Assembly: GCA_900543215.1 (NCBI GenBank)
Contig: UQQR01000001.1
Location: 90,128-154,127 of the forward strand
Length of the DNA stretch: 64,000 bases
Origin: an uncultured Oscillospiraceae bacterium
GTDB lineage: Bacteria > Bacillota > Clostridia > Oscillospirales > Acutalibacteraceae
Reading direction: 5' to 3'
Shown here: positions 34,138 to 42,030 of the stretch, one piece after another
Numbering within the stretch: position 1 is the first letter of the stretch
Layout of the letters: every line of letters begins with the position of its first letter
Program-made: the position numbers and the translations under genes
The notes under the pieces: generated by a model
The model's input: the letters and a program-made list of their open reading frames with translations, nothing else
The model's database searches: none
Told to the model about the DNA's origin: nothing

Positions 34138-34341
34138 TTGTATAGAGAATTTGTTTATGTTGGCGACCCTGTTCCAGAATTAAACGAGCAGGAACACGCT
34201 GCGTTCCTTATGAATATCCAAAAGTCGATACTCCTTTCTTTGGAGAAAAGAAAGCTGCTGACACATTCTCAGCGGGAACGCTGTTTGGTCGAGCTTGAAA
34301 AGCAATATAGCAGGGAGCAAAAAAGCAGACGCCGAGCATAA
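34138..34341 (+). CDS. Small accessory protein of the recombinase unit
   Basis: About 67 residues, hydrophilic and helical, with VYVGDPVPELNEQEHAAF and LLTHSQRERCLVELEKQY. Small ORFs of this type commonly precede large serine recombinases in clostridial elements; function is unknown, and a directionality or helper role is only a guess. GGGAGG at 34121 favours the TTG at 34138 (11 bases), with TTG 34129 as an alternative. The stop codon lies in the loop of a terminator. Confidence 0.6.
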   Translation: MYREFVYVGDPVPELNEQEHAAFLMNIQKSILLSLEKRKLLTHSQRERCLVELEKQYSREQKSRRRA

Positions 34342-34355
34342 CGCTTGGCGTTTTT
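34330..34355 (+). terminator. Terminator before the recombinase gene
   Basis: CGCCGAGC and GCTTGGCG pair (one G-T) around ATAAC, followed by TTTTT. It insulates the recombinase from upstream transcription. A TATAAT at 34411-34416 with only a poor -35 may start recombinase transcription. Confidence 0.8.
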
Positions 34356-34456
34356 ACATAGCCGAGTGAAAAAACAAATTTGCACATTCGACACCGCACA
34401 CTCTTTTTTCTATAATTAAATACAGTAACAAAGTTTACTGAGAAAGGAGCTTCGCT

Positions 34457-36208
34457 ATGATAAATAGATATGAACGCCTAAACCAAGAGCTGAAGATGGT
34501 TGAAACGAAAAGAAAGGTAGCTGCCTACTGTCGTGTTTCAACGGACAATGAAGACCAAGCCAATTCCTTTGAAAGCCAGCAGCGGTATTTCAGACAGTAT
34601 ATTGAGCGCAACCCCGATTGGGAGCTTTATGAGATTTTTGCCGATGAGGGCATTTCTGGCACGAACACGAAGAAGCGCAAAGAGTTTAACCGTATGATAG
34701 CGTGCGCCAAGAACGGCGACTTTGATTTGATTATCACCAAGGAGATTTCCCGTTTTGCGAGAAACACCCTTGATAGTATATATTACACCCGTGAATTGAA
34801 AAAGCACGGCGTCGGTGTTATATTTATGAATGACAATATCAACACCTTAGACGGCGATGCAGAGCTTCGTCTGGCGATTATGTCCTCTATTGCACAGGAA
34901 GAAAGCCGCAAGACTTCTGAGCGTGTAAAGTGGGGACAAAAACGCCAGATGGAACAGGGCGTTGTGTTCGGTAGAAGTATGTTGGGCTACGATGTCGAGG
35001 GCGGCAAAATGACCATCAACGAGGAAGGCGCAAAGGTTGTACGCCTTATCTTCCATAAGTTCGTGGGTGAGGGCAAGGGAACGCATGTCATCGCCCGTGA
35101 GCTTCGTGAGGAAGGTATCAGTCCTATGCGGGTCAAGGAATGGAGCAACACGGTCATTCTGCGAGTGATACGCAACGAGAAATACTGCGGCGATTTGGTG
35201 CAGAAAAAGACCTATACGCCCGACTTCCTATCTCACGAGAAGAAATACAACCGTGGGCAAGAGGAATTTGTTATCATTAAAGACCATCACGAGCCGATTA
35301 TCTCCCGTGAACTGTTCGATGAAGCAAACCGAATTTTAGATGCAAAGTCACTTTCGCAGGAGGGCAAGGCGAAGCACTCTAACCGCTATCCGTTCTCTGG
35401 TAAAATCAAATGCGGCTGCTGCGGCTCAAGCTATGTGGCAAGGTATAAAACCAGAAAGGACGGCAGCCGATACAAGGCGTGGCGCTGTAATGAAGCCGCA
35501 AAACACGGTAGCCCTCATATCGACAAGGCAGGAAAACAAGTCGGCTGTACGGGCTTGTCTATCCGCAACGAGGATGCGACCCACATTATGTATCTCGTAA
35601 CCAAGAGTCTTAAATACAACAGGGATAAAATCATAAACAACCTAACTGCTGTTATTCAGTCCATCATTGCTATGGATACGACGGGTACAGATGTTCTAAA
35701 GCTGCAAGAGCAGATTAAAAAGATTGAGGGCAAACGGGCTAATTTGATTGACCTGTATATGTCCAATCTGATTAACAAGGACGAATTTGCCGCCACACGT
35801 GCAAGCTGCGATGCGGAAATCGAGGAGCTTCAATCTATCATTGAAAGCGTTGATAAGCAGCGGGAAATGATAGCGCAGCAACAGCAGCTCTTAAAAGAGA
35901 TTGAGGAGGCAATCAAAGAGATTGTCAGCGGCGTGGAGTACGAAGATGAGTTCTATAAGCATATTTTAGACAAGATGGTAGTTCAAGATAAGGACAACAT
36001 AGATGTATATCTGAATTTACTTCCTATGAAGTGGAGCTATACGGTTGCAAAAGCATCAAAAAAAGCCGTAGCCTCTGAATGGAACATTTCAGAGGCTTCT
36101 CTACCGATGTCGGTAAGAGTGGCTTTTACCTCATCATACGGCTGTCCGTACCGTTGGGTAAGATATCTGAGCGCCGCTGAAGCTTCGCCGTCGGGACCAC
36201 CGTATTGA
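34457..36208 (+). CDS. Large serine recombinase of the element
   Basis: A 583-residue large serine recombinase. The catalytic resolvase domain has AAYCRVSTD with nucleophile Ser28, then ISGTNTKKR, ITKEISRFARN with conserved arginines. A recombinase domain follows (MLGYDVEGG to about 300), then a zinc ribbon with CGCCG and a later Cys pair, and a coiled coil at about 415-540. AAGGAG lies 8 bases before the ATG. Codon 549 ends at 36103, the last base before the att core, so the final 34 residues are encoded by antisense cotJC. In the circular form a different, 74-residue tail would be read from the left end. It should catalyse attP x attB integration; excision would need a directionality factor not identified here. 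Confidence 0.93.
   Translation: MINRYERLNQELKMVETKRKVAAYCRVSTDNEDQANSFESQQRYFRQYIERNPDWELYEIFADEGISGTNTKKRKEFNRMIACAKNGDFDLIITKEISRFARNTLDSIYYTRELKKHGVGVIFMNDNINTLDGDAELRLAIMSSIAQEESRKTSERVKWGQKRQMEQGVVFGRSMLGYDVEGGKMTINEEGAKVVRLIFHKFVGEGKGTHVIARELREEGISPMRVKEWSNTVILRVIRNEKYCGDLVQKKTYTPDFLSHEKKYNRGQEEFVIIKDHHEPIISRELFDEANRILDAKSLSQEGKAKHSNRYPFSGKIKCGCCGSSYVARYKTRKDGSRYKAWRCNEAAKHGSPHIDKAGKQVGCTGLSIRNEDATHIMYLVTKSLKYNRDKIINNLTAVIQSIIAMDTTGTDVLKLQEQIKKIEGKRANLIDLYMSNLINKDEFAATRASCDAEIEELQSIIESVDKQREMIAQQQQLLKEIEEAIKEIVSGVEYEDEFYKHILDKMVVQDKDNIDVYLNLLPMKWSYTVAKASKKAVASEWNISEASLPMSVRVAFTSSYGCPYRWVRYLSAAEASPSGPPY
36080..36105 (-). repeat. attR: right end, inverted arm and core
   Basis: Reading on the minus strand from the core, the arm begins AGAGAAGCCTCTGAAATG and continues TTCCA, matching the left arm in 21 of 23 bases. 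Host cotJC sequence begins at 36104-36106. Confidence 0.88.
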
Positions 36209-36288
36209 GTTATGATAATTTGCGCGTATTTTGGATTAGGATTTTTTATATTAACGGGATATTGTAATTTTTTCTCATACTTCCACAT
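36104..36288 (-). pseudogene. cotJC: cotJC, N-terminal part cut off by the mobile element
   Basis: Encodes MWKYEKKLQYPVN, then IIITQYGGPDGEASAALRYL and LTDIG, the start of the CotJC coat/manganese catalase. After the core the frame runs on into the element and stops at 36037, giving an 83-residue chimeric product with a foreign 21-22-residue end and without most metal ligands. It is 3 bases downstream of cotJB. Spliced to 28555-28966 it gives a 198-residue CotJC, normal for the family. Confidence 0.9.
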
Positions 36289-36291
36289 AAC

Positions 36292-36558
36292 TCAGCCCTC
36301 CATAAAGTTATTGTCCCACGGCCAAGGACCGTCTATCCATTTCCATCTGTCTGCCTCGGGAACATCCGACAATGTCTCTATATAGCTCCCGAATCTGCTT
36401 TCGTACTCACTTACAAGGTCACTGCGCATTTTCCTGTATTCGTCCATAAGCTCCATTGCTTTTTTGCTTTCGGAATGTGTATCGAGAAACAGCGCCAATT
36501 CATAAAGCACGAAATCCGTTTCAAATATTCTTCTTCTGAGCATAGCCTTCTCGTTCAT
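36292..36558 (-). CDS. cotJB: Spore coat protein CotJB
   Basis: An 88-residue protein with TDFVLYELALFLDTH and WKWIDGPWPWDNNF at its C-terminus, the CotJB signature. CotJB is an inner coat protein made with CotJA and CotJC in the mother cell under sigma-E in Bacillus. It overlaps cotJA by 4 bases and is 3 bases before cotJC. Confidence 0.9.
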   Translation of the reverse strand: MNEKAMLRRRIFETDFVLYELALFLDTHSESKKAMELMDEYRKMRSDLVSEYESRFGSYIETLSDVPEADRWKWIDGPWPWDNNFMEG

Positions 36559-36785
36559 CTTCTTCTGCCTCCCAAAAACGGTTTGTTAAGATTCGGGAAG
36601 AACGTCCCGATGTTAAACGCTTCCTCAGCCGAGTAAACGCTTTCAAGCGGCTGCATATTGACAAATACCATCGTCAGCGGATCCTTGCACGCTTCGTTAT
36701 TTTCCGGCGGATTGCTTGCGCAGTCACGCCTTTTACAGGATACTGCCCTGTAAAAATCCGCTATATTAAACTGATTACTTTCCAT
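36555..36785 (-). CDS. cotJA: Spore coat-associated protein CotJA
   Basis: A 76-residue protein; the C-terminal half MVFVNMQPLESVYSAEEAF and GTFFPNLNKPFLG is the conserved CotJA region (FVxxQ...Y....AL..GTLFPeLxxPy). The N-terminal 35 residues are variable and cysteine-bearing. AAGGAG lies about 10 bases before the ATG. It is the first gene of cotJABC. Confidence 0.88.
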   Translation of the reverse strand: MESNQFNIADFYRAVSCKRRDCASNPPENNEACKDPLTMVFVNMQPLESVYSAEEAFNIGTFFPNLNKPFLGGRRR

Positions 36786-37109
36786 AAAAGCCTTCTCCTT
36801 TAAATTACTTGTATAACGGCAAATACCGTTGTCCTATAATATTTTATTTCGGTCTCACAATTCTGTTACTTTTTTTAAATTTTGAAACTAAAATAAAATT
36901 GTGAACAAATTGTTAATTCAGCTTTTTACTTATTGTAATATCTTGATTTTTTATTTATAATAGCGTTAATTGGGGTGATTTTGGTTTTTTGTAATTATCT
37001 TTAGGCCGCAGGTTTTAAAAATTGTCTGTTTAGCCGCAGTTTTTCCCTCTCGGTTTAAAATAACTACTGTAAAAACAAGTTTATTAAAGCCCGTAGGAGG
37101 TGCGTTATT
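36786..37109. other. Divergent intergenic region between cotJA and the decarboxylase operon
   Basis: An AT-rich gene-free stretch holding the cotJA leader on one side and the decarboxylase promoter (36933-36961) and about 140-base leader on the other. The leader contains two short direct repeats of CCGCAG followed by T runs (about 37014 and 37043). No clear sigma-E promoter for cotJA was found. Confidence 0.5.
36933..36961 (+). promoter_or_regulatory. Promoter of the sodium-pump decarboxylase operon
   Basis: TTGTAA (36933-36938), a 17-base spacer and TATAAT (36956-36961). The TTG start of the first gene is at 37110. Confidence 0.7.
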
Positions 37110-37397
37110 TTGTCAAATGTTATACCTAACCTGTATGTAGTCGGAATGGGACTCGGCGTAGTTTTCGTGGGACTTATATCCATAATTATTTTATGTTATA
37201 TAGTCAGCGCAATTTGCAGAGCCGCCGGAGGCAATGGTACGGCAGACGCTAAACAGGTGCCGGTACAGACTGCTGCTCCGACCGCAGCGCCGATACAAAA
37301 TCGGCAGGAGGTTATCGCCGCCGTAGCCGCTGCCGCCGCAGAGGATATGGGAACCGACATTTCCGCAATAAGAATTTTATCGTTTAAAAAAATTTAA
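37110..37397 (+). CDS. Oxaloacetate decarboxylase gamma chain (OadG-like)
   Basis: A 95-residue protein with one N-terminal membrane helix (GMGLGVVFVGLISIIIL) followed by a flexible Ala/Pro/Gln-rich linker and a short C-terminal segment with EVIAAVAAAAAED, the layout of OadG subunits. OadG anchors and assembles the sodium-pumping decarboxylase. Start is TTG, supported by TAGGAGG 8 bases upstream. It is followed by the biotin carrier, beta and alpha subunit genes. Confidence 0.8.
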   Translation: MSNVIPNLYVVGMGLGVVFVGLISIIILCYIVSAICRAAGGNGTADAKQVPVQTAAPTAAPIQNRQEVIAAVAAAAAEDMGTDISAIRILSFKKI

Positions 37398-37412
37398 GAA
37401 AAGGTGTTTGAA

Positions 37413-37781
37413 ATGAAAAAATACAATGTTACCGTAAACGGTACCAAATACGAAGTAACGCTTGAGGCTGTAGACGCCTCCGAAGTAAAGGCATCTCCCG
37501 CCGCCCCTGCGGCACCCGCAGCAGCACCGGCTCCGGCACCGGTTTCGGCACCTGCCGCTAACGCAAACGGCGAAACCGTAACAAGCCCTATGCCCGGAAC
37601 CATACTTTCCGTAAATGTGTCAAACGGTGCTGCAGTTAAAAAAGGTGATGTACTTTTGATCCTCGAGGCTATGAAGATGGAAAACGAGATACTTGCTCCC
37701 TGTGACGGTACTGTTGCCTCTGTTAATGTAACAAAGGGCTCTTCTGTTGAGACCGGTGCCGTTCTCTGCGTTATAGCTTAA
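37413..37781 (+). CDS. Biotin carrier subunit of the sodium-pump decarboxylase
   Basis: A 122-residue biotinyl protein: N-terminal YNVTVNGTKYEV, an Ala/Pro-rich linker of about 30 residues, and a C-terminal biotinyl domain with the target lysine in EAMKM. It carries carboxybiotin between the alpha carboxyltransferase and the beta membrane subunit. A TTG at 37404 is in frame, but AAAGGTG favours the ATG at 37413. In E. coli/Klebsiella OadA this domain is fused to the alpha chain; here it is separate. Confidence 0.92.
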   Translation: MKKYNVTVNGTKYEVTLEAVDASEVKASPAAPAAPAAAPAPAPVSAPAANANGETVTSPMPGTILSVNVSNGAAVKKGDVLLILEAMKMENEILAPCDGTVASVNVTKGSSVETGAVLCVIA

Positions 37782-37799
37782 CAGTCAGGAGAATTTACA

Positions 37800-39014
37800 A
37801 TGGACAAGATAGTTGATTTTGCCAAAACCACCGGCTTTTATATGATGTTCGGTAATTTGGCGGAGAATTGGGGATCGCTCGTTATGATCCTTATTTCCCT
37901 TTTACTTTTGTATTTGGGAATTAAGAAGCAGTTTGAACCGCTTTTGCTTGTAGGTATCGCTTTCGGTATGCTTCTTACCAACCTTACCGCATTTACGGGT
38001 GCCGATAACGCTATGTACCATACCGAGCTTTGGGCTCAGTTTATGGATGAGACCTCAGAGTTTTACCACAGCTACGGTCATATAATGTCAAGCGGAGGCT
38101 TGCTTGATTTCCTTTATATCGGTGTTAAAACCTGCATTTACCCCTGCCTTATATTTATAGGTATAGGTGCTATGACCGATTTTGAGCCGCTTATAGCAAG
38201 TCCTAAATCATTGCTTTTGGGCGCCGCGGCACAGCTCGGTATATTTGTTACATTTATCGGATGCCTCGCGATGGCATTCCCTGCGGAGGCTGCCGCATCT
38301 ATCGGTATAATAGGCGGAGCAGACGGACCTACCGCTATTTATACAACATCAAAGCTTTACCCGTCACTGCTCGGACCGATTGCGGTTGCCGCGTACTCAT
38401 ATATGGCGCTTGTTCCCGTAATACAGCCGCCTATTATGAAGCTTCTCACAACCAAAAAAGAGCGTTCTATCGTTATGAAGCCGCTCCGCAAGGTAAGCAA
38501 GACCGAGAAGATAATCTTCCCGATTGCGGTAACAATATTTGTTGCATTGCTTGTCCCCTCGGCTACACCGCTTGTAGGCTGTCTTATGCTCGGCAACCTG
38601 TGGAAGGAATCCGGCGTGTGCGACCGACTTTGCAAAACAGCACAGAACGAGCTTATGAACATCGTTACGATATTCCTCGGCATTTCCGTAGGCGCTACCG
38701 CAACCGCCGAAGCGTTCTTGAATATTAAGACTCTTAAAATACTTGCTATGGGCGTGGTTGCTTTCAGTCTCGGTACTGCCGGCGGCGTTCTTCTTGCAAA
38801 GCTTATGAACCTGTTTGCGAGAAAGAACAAGATAAATCCGCTCATCGGCTCCGCAGGCGTTTCCGCGGTTCCTATGGCGGCTCGTGTATCGCAGAGCGTC
38901 GGTCAAAAGGAAAATCCGGCAAACTTCCTGCTTATGCACGCTATGGGTCCGAATGTTGCGGGTGTTATTGGCTCAGCAATAGCGGCAGGCGTTCTTATCT
39001 CGCTGTTTGCTTAA
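37800..39014 (+). CDS. Sodium-translocating decarboxylase beta subunit
   Basis: The 404-residue membrane subunit that decarboxylates carboxybiotin and exports sodium ions. It has nine or so hydrophobic segments and the signature IGIIGGADGPTAIY with the sodium-binding Asp in GGADGPT, plus GNLWKESGV and NVAGVIGSAIAAG at the end. It matches the OadB/MmdB/GcdB family, which does not by itself tell the substrate. Confidence 0.94.
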   Translation: MDKIVDFAKTTGFYMMFGNLAENWGSLVMILISLLLLYLGIKKQFEPLLLVGIAFGMLLTNLTAFTGADNAMYHTELWAQFMDETSEFYHSYGHIMSSGGLLDFLYIGVKTCIYPCLIFIGIGAMTDFEPLIASPKSLLLGAAAQLGIFVTFIGCLAMAFPAEAAASIGIIGGADGPTAIYTTSKLYPSLLGPIAVAAYSYMALVPVIQPPIMKLLTTKKERSIVMKPLRKVSKTEKIIFPIAVTIFVALLVPSATPLVGCLMLGNLWKESGVCDRLCKTAQNELMNIVTIFLGISVGATATAEAFLNIKTLKILAMGVVAFSLGTAGGVLLAKLMNLFARKNKINPLIGSAGVSAVPMAARVSQSVGQKENPANFLLMHAMGPNVAGVIGSAIAAGVLISLFA

Positions 39015-39035
39015 TGTTTCGGGAGGATATATTAA

Positions 39036-40451
39036 ATGGAAGAAAAAAAATTATATATAACCGATACTATACTTCGTGACGCTCATCAGTCGCAGGCAGC
39101 AACCCGTATGCGTATTGAGGATATGCTTCCTGCCCTTGAACAGCTTGACGCCATAGGCTATTGGAGTCTTGAGTGCTGGGGCGGCGCTACATTTGACAGC
39201 TGTATGCGCTTTTTAAACGAAGACCCTTGGGAGAGACTCCGCACTCTTAAAAAGCATATGCCGAATACAAAGCTTCAAATGCTTTTAAGAGGTCAGAACC
39301 TCCTCGGCTACAAGCATTACGCTGATGATGTTGTGGATATGTTTGTTAAAAAGTCGATTGAAAACGGTATTGATGTTATCCGTATTTTCGATGCGCTTAA
39401 CGACACACGCAATATGGAACAGGCAATGAAGAGCTGTAAAAAATACGGTGGAATATGCGAGGCCGCAATCAGCTATACCGTAAGCCCCGTTCATAACGAG
39501 GAATACTTTATCAATATGGCAAAGACCCTTGAAAAAATGGGCGCTGATGTTATCTGTATTAAAGATATGGCCAACCTTCTCCTGCCCTACAATGCTTATT
39601 CGCTTGTTAAAAAGCTTAAAGAAAATGTGAGTGTTCCGATTCACCTGCACACTCATAACACAACAGGCACGGGCGATATGACATATTTAATGGCAACTCA
39701 GGCAGGCGTTGATATTGTTGATACCGCGCTCTCTCCCCTTGCAAACGGTACCTCACAGCCCTCTACCGAGGCGCTTGTGGCAACCTTACAAGGTACTCCC
39801 CGTGACACGGGTCTTGACCTTATGAAATTAAGCGAAATTGCCGCTCATTTCCGCAAGGTTGCAGATAAGATGAAAGCCGAAGGTATACTTGACCCGAAGG
39901 TACTGAATGTTGACACCAAGACGCTTATCTATCAGGTGCCAGGCGGTATGCTTTCAAACCTTCTTTCACAGCTTAAACAGGCTAATGCCGAAGATAAATA
40001 CTACGATGTTTTGGCTGAAGTGCCGAGAGTAAGAGAGGACTTCGGCTATCCGCCGCTCGTAACTCCCACAAGTCAGATTGTAGGCACGCAGGCAGTTCTT
40101 AATGTTCTTTCCGGCGAGCGTTACAAAATGATTACTAAGGAATCCAAAGGCTTGCTCCGCGGTGAGTACGGCAGACTTCCCGGCAAGGTAAACGAGGAAG
40201 TCCGCAAAAAGGCTATCGGAGACGATAAGGTTATCACCTGCCGTCCCGCTGACCTTTTAAAGCCGGAGCTTGCGGATTACGCAAAGGAAATGAAGGAAAA
40301 AGGCATAGGCAAATCCGAAGAGGATGTATTAAGCTACGCTTTGTTCCCGCAGGTTGCGGAAAAGTTCTTTGCCGTTCGCGACAATGAAAAGAAATCAAAT
40401 ATTGACGAAAACGGGATTCGCACCCTTATCGTTGAGGATCTTTCCGAATAA
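39036..40451 (+). CDS. oadA: Oxaloacetate decarboxylase alpha (carboxyltransferase) subunit
   Basis: A 471-residue carboxyltransferase with TDTILRDAHQSQAATRM at the N-terminus, CWGGATFDSCMRFL, LLRGQNLLGY, IKDMANLL (metal/carboxyl Lys) and HLHTHNTTG (zinc His pair). This spelling is that of oxaloacetate decarboxylase alpha / pyruvate carboxylase B, which identifies the substrate as oxaloacetate. The chain stops without a biotinyl domain because that domain is the separate gene at 37413. The operon would turn oxaloacetate decarboxylation into a sodium gradient. Confidence 0.94.
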   Translation: MEEKKLYITDTILRDAHQSQAATRMRIEDMLPALEQLDAIGYWSLECWGGATFDSCMRFLNEDPWERLRTLKKHMPNTKLQMLLRGQNLLGYKHYADDVVDMFVKKSIENGIDVIRIFDALNDTRNMEQAMKSCKKYGGICEAAISYTVSPVHNEEYFINMAKTLEKMGADVICIKDMANLLLPYNAYSLVKKLKENVSVPIHLHTHNTTGTGDMTYLMATQAGVDIVDTALSPLANGTSQPSTEALVATLQGTPRDTGLDLMKLSEIAAHFRKVADKMKAEGILDPKVLNVDTKTLIYQVPGGMLSNLLSQLKQANAEDKYYDVLAEVPRVREDFGYPPLVTPTSQIVGTQAVLNVLSGERYKMITKESKGLLRGEYGRLPGKVNEEVRKKAIGDDKVITCRPADLLKPELADYAKEMKEKGIGKSEEDVLSYALFPQVAEKFFAVRDNEKKSNIDENGIRTLIVEDLSE

Positions 40452-40454
40452 GCT

Positions 40455-40488
40455 TTCGGGGTTGCGGATTTACCGCAGCCCCGAATTT
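40455..40488 (+). terminator. Terminator of the decarboxylase operon
   Basis: TTCGGGG pairs with CCCCGAA and GCGG with CCGC in one interrupted stem, followed by TTTTA. It lies between convergent genes. Confidence 0.7.
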
Positions 40489-41390
40489 TACATTATTAAA
40501 AAAAGCATAAGCATTTCTTTTACTCTGTTATAAATTTCCTGTGCGCTTTCGGGCGGTAACGGGTTTTCACCGAGACCTAATTCAACGGTAAATCCGGGAC
40601 GACCGTATTCGGTTATAAACCAATCCTTAAAGCCGCCGCCCTCCGCAATTCCGACGGGCGTATCAAGCGCATAGCCTGAGGAGGTAGCCATTATTTCCGC
40701 CATTTTTTTAGACCTTTGCGGTATATTCTGCCCATAGCTCCAATAAATCACCTCGCCCTGCGAATGGAGCGCCGCCGCCTGTCTTATCTTAACAGTATGG
40801 CAAAGCTCCGTAAGCGCCAGTGTTTCGGGCTCGCTTTCAGGCTTGTAACCGCCGAAGCGCGTCGGTCCGGGTCCCAGTATTCCCGCCTTTATTTCTTTTT
40901 TCTTAAGCTCGTTCCAACCGGCGTTAAAGTTGTGGTTGATGTCAACGCCCCTGAGGTTTGCGTTCCAGTGCGTAAAATCACCGTAACACATACGATTAAG
41001 CGTATTACCGAGCTCTCCGCACGCCTTTAAGCCGTAAAGCGATATTTCACAGCCGTCAGGATTTACGCACGGAACAAAAATAACTCCCTTATTTAAAAGT
41101 GAACGCCGTGAATTAAGTCCGCCGAGATAACCGCCGCTTTCATATGTACCGCAAAGCTCTTCTATGAACATAAGCAGTACTACCGAGGTTATCCTTTCAC
41201 TGCCGTGAAACGCCGCCGCAATAAGGCTGTATTCCTCGGCGGAACCGATTTTAAGCGCCGTTATATCCCTGCCGCCGCAGCTGCGCCCGATTGTGCTTTT
41301 CTTCAAAAAGCTGTATTTTTCACACAGCGTTTCAATAATTCGGCGCCGTTCAAAATAACCGTACTCCACATTTTTTATAATTTCTGACAT
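40488..41390 (-). CDS. M14 family zinc carboxypeptidase
   Basis: A 300-residue M14 peptidase. Zinc ligands are in AAFHGSE (HxxE) and AALHSQG (His), and the general-base Glu is in FTVELGLGENPLP. VNPDG and RGVDINHNF are conserved substrate-side segments. The family includes gamma-D-glutamyl-diamino acid peptidases that trim cell-wall or spore peptidoglycan stem peptides, a reasonable role here. No signal peptide is visible, so it probably acts in the cytoplasm. Confidence 0.88.
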   Translation of the reverse strand: MSEIIKNVEYGYFERRRIIETLCEKYSFLKKSTIGRSCGGRDITALKIGSAEEYSLIAAAFHGSERITSVVLLMFIEELCGTYESGGYLGGLNSRRSLLNKGVIFVPCVNPDGCEISLYGLKACGELGNTLNRMCYGDFTHWNANLRGVDINHNFNAGWNELKKKEIKAGILGPGPTRFGGYKPESEPETLALTELCHTVKIRQAAALHSQGEVIYWSYGQNIPQRSKKMAEIMATSSGYALDTPVGIAEGGGFKDWFITEYGRPGFTVELGLGENPLPPESAQEIYNRVKEMLMLFLIM

Positions 41391-41439
41391 CCGCTTTCAC
41401 ACTCCCATAAAACAATTATATTTAAGGAAGATGCATTTA

Positions 41440-41988
41440 ATGAATTTAGAAGAAAAACAATTATCAACCGAATATATTTATAAGGGCAAAATTATCCGTC
41501 TGCGCCGTGACACTGCCCTGTTGCCCAACGGAAATACCGCGACAAGAGAGGTTGTAGAACATAACGGCGGCGTTTGTGTTGCGGCATTGACCGAAAACAA
41601 CGAGGTTTTATTTGTAAAACAGTTCCGCTATCCTTATATGGAAACGGTGACGGAAATTCCTGCCGGTAAGCGTGACAGCGCCGAGGAAGACCCACTTGCC
41701 TGCGGTAAAAGAGAACTTAAAGAAGAAACAGGCGCCGAGGCAGAAAAGTTTATCCCACTCGGAAAGCTGTACCCCTCCCCCGGCTATTGCGGTGAAATTA
41801 TTTGGATGTACGCCGCAACGGGACTAACCTACGGCGAACAACACCCCGATGACGATGAGTTTTTAAGCGTAGAAAAAATACCACTTGATAAAGCGGTAGA
41901 AATGATATTAAACGGCGAAATGACCGACGCCAAAACGCAGGCGGCGGTTCTGAAGCTTAAAATCTTAAAAGACAGTAATAAGATTTGA
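41440..41988 (+). CDS. NUDIX hydrolase (ADP-ribose pyrophosphatase type)
   Basis: A 182-residue protein with FVKQFRYPY, EIPAGKRD and the Nudix helix RELKEETG, then YPSPGYCGEIIWMY, matching the ADP-ribose pyrophosphatase subfamily. The spacing between the Gly and the first Glu of the Nudix box is one residue longer than the standard pattern. An ATG at 41431 is in frame, but AAGGAAG gives good spacing only for the ATG at 41440. It is a single-gene unit with its own terminator. Confidence 0.9.
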   Translation: MNLEEKQLSTEYIYKGKIIRLRRDTALLPNGNTATREVVEHNGGVCVAALTENNEVLFVKQFRYPYMETVTEIPAGKRDSAEEDPLACGKRELKEETGAEAEKFIPLGKLYPSPGYCGEIIWMYAATGLTYGEQHPDDDEFLSVEKIPLDKAVEMILNGEMTDAKTQAAVLKLKILKDSNKI

Positions 41989-41989
41989 G

Positions 41990-42028
41990 AAAAACGGCTT
42001 GCGGAAATTTCCGCAAGCCGTTTTTTAT
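41990..42028. terminator. Bidirectional terminator after the NUDIX gene
   Basis: AAAACGGCTTGCGG and CCGCAAGCCGTTTT form a 14-bp stem around AAATTT, with T runs on both strands, between convergent genes. Confidence 0.92.
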
Positions 42029-42030
42029 AC

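Larger units (their letters stand above)
28967..36105. mobile_element. 7.1-kb serine-recombinase element carrying a defence operon, inserted in cotJC
   Basis: Both ends can be placed exactly. The CC at 28967-28968 and the CC at 36104-36105 are the only duplicated host bases, and the flanks join as intact cotJC. Inside the CC, the left end (28969 onward) and the reverse complement of the right end (36103 back) match in 21 of 23 positions, the imperfect inverted arms expected of a large serine recombinase attP. The element carries a five-gene operon (AbiE-like pair, nuclease, small ORF, ATPase), a small accessory ORF and the recombinase. Cargo genes are visibly more AT-rich than both the host genes and the recombinase. 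An internal copy of the left end at 33824 suggests that two units are joined in tandem. Confidence 0.88.

Noticed and set aside
34330..34456. A mother-cell sigma-E or sigma-K promoter for the recombinase
   Set aside because: Only an isolated TATAAT is present. Nothing matches the sporulation promoter patterns well enough to claim.
28967..36105. A DDE transposon or IS element with terminal inverted repeats
   Set aside because: There is no DDE transposase and no multi-base target duplication. The serine recombinase and a 2-base core explain the ends.
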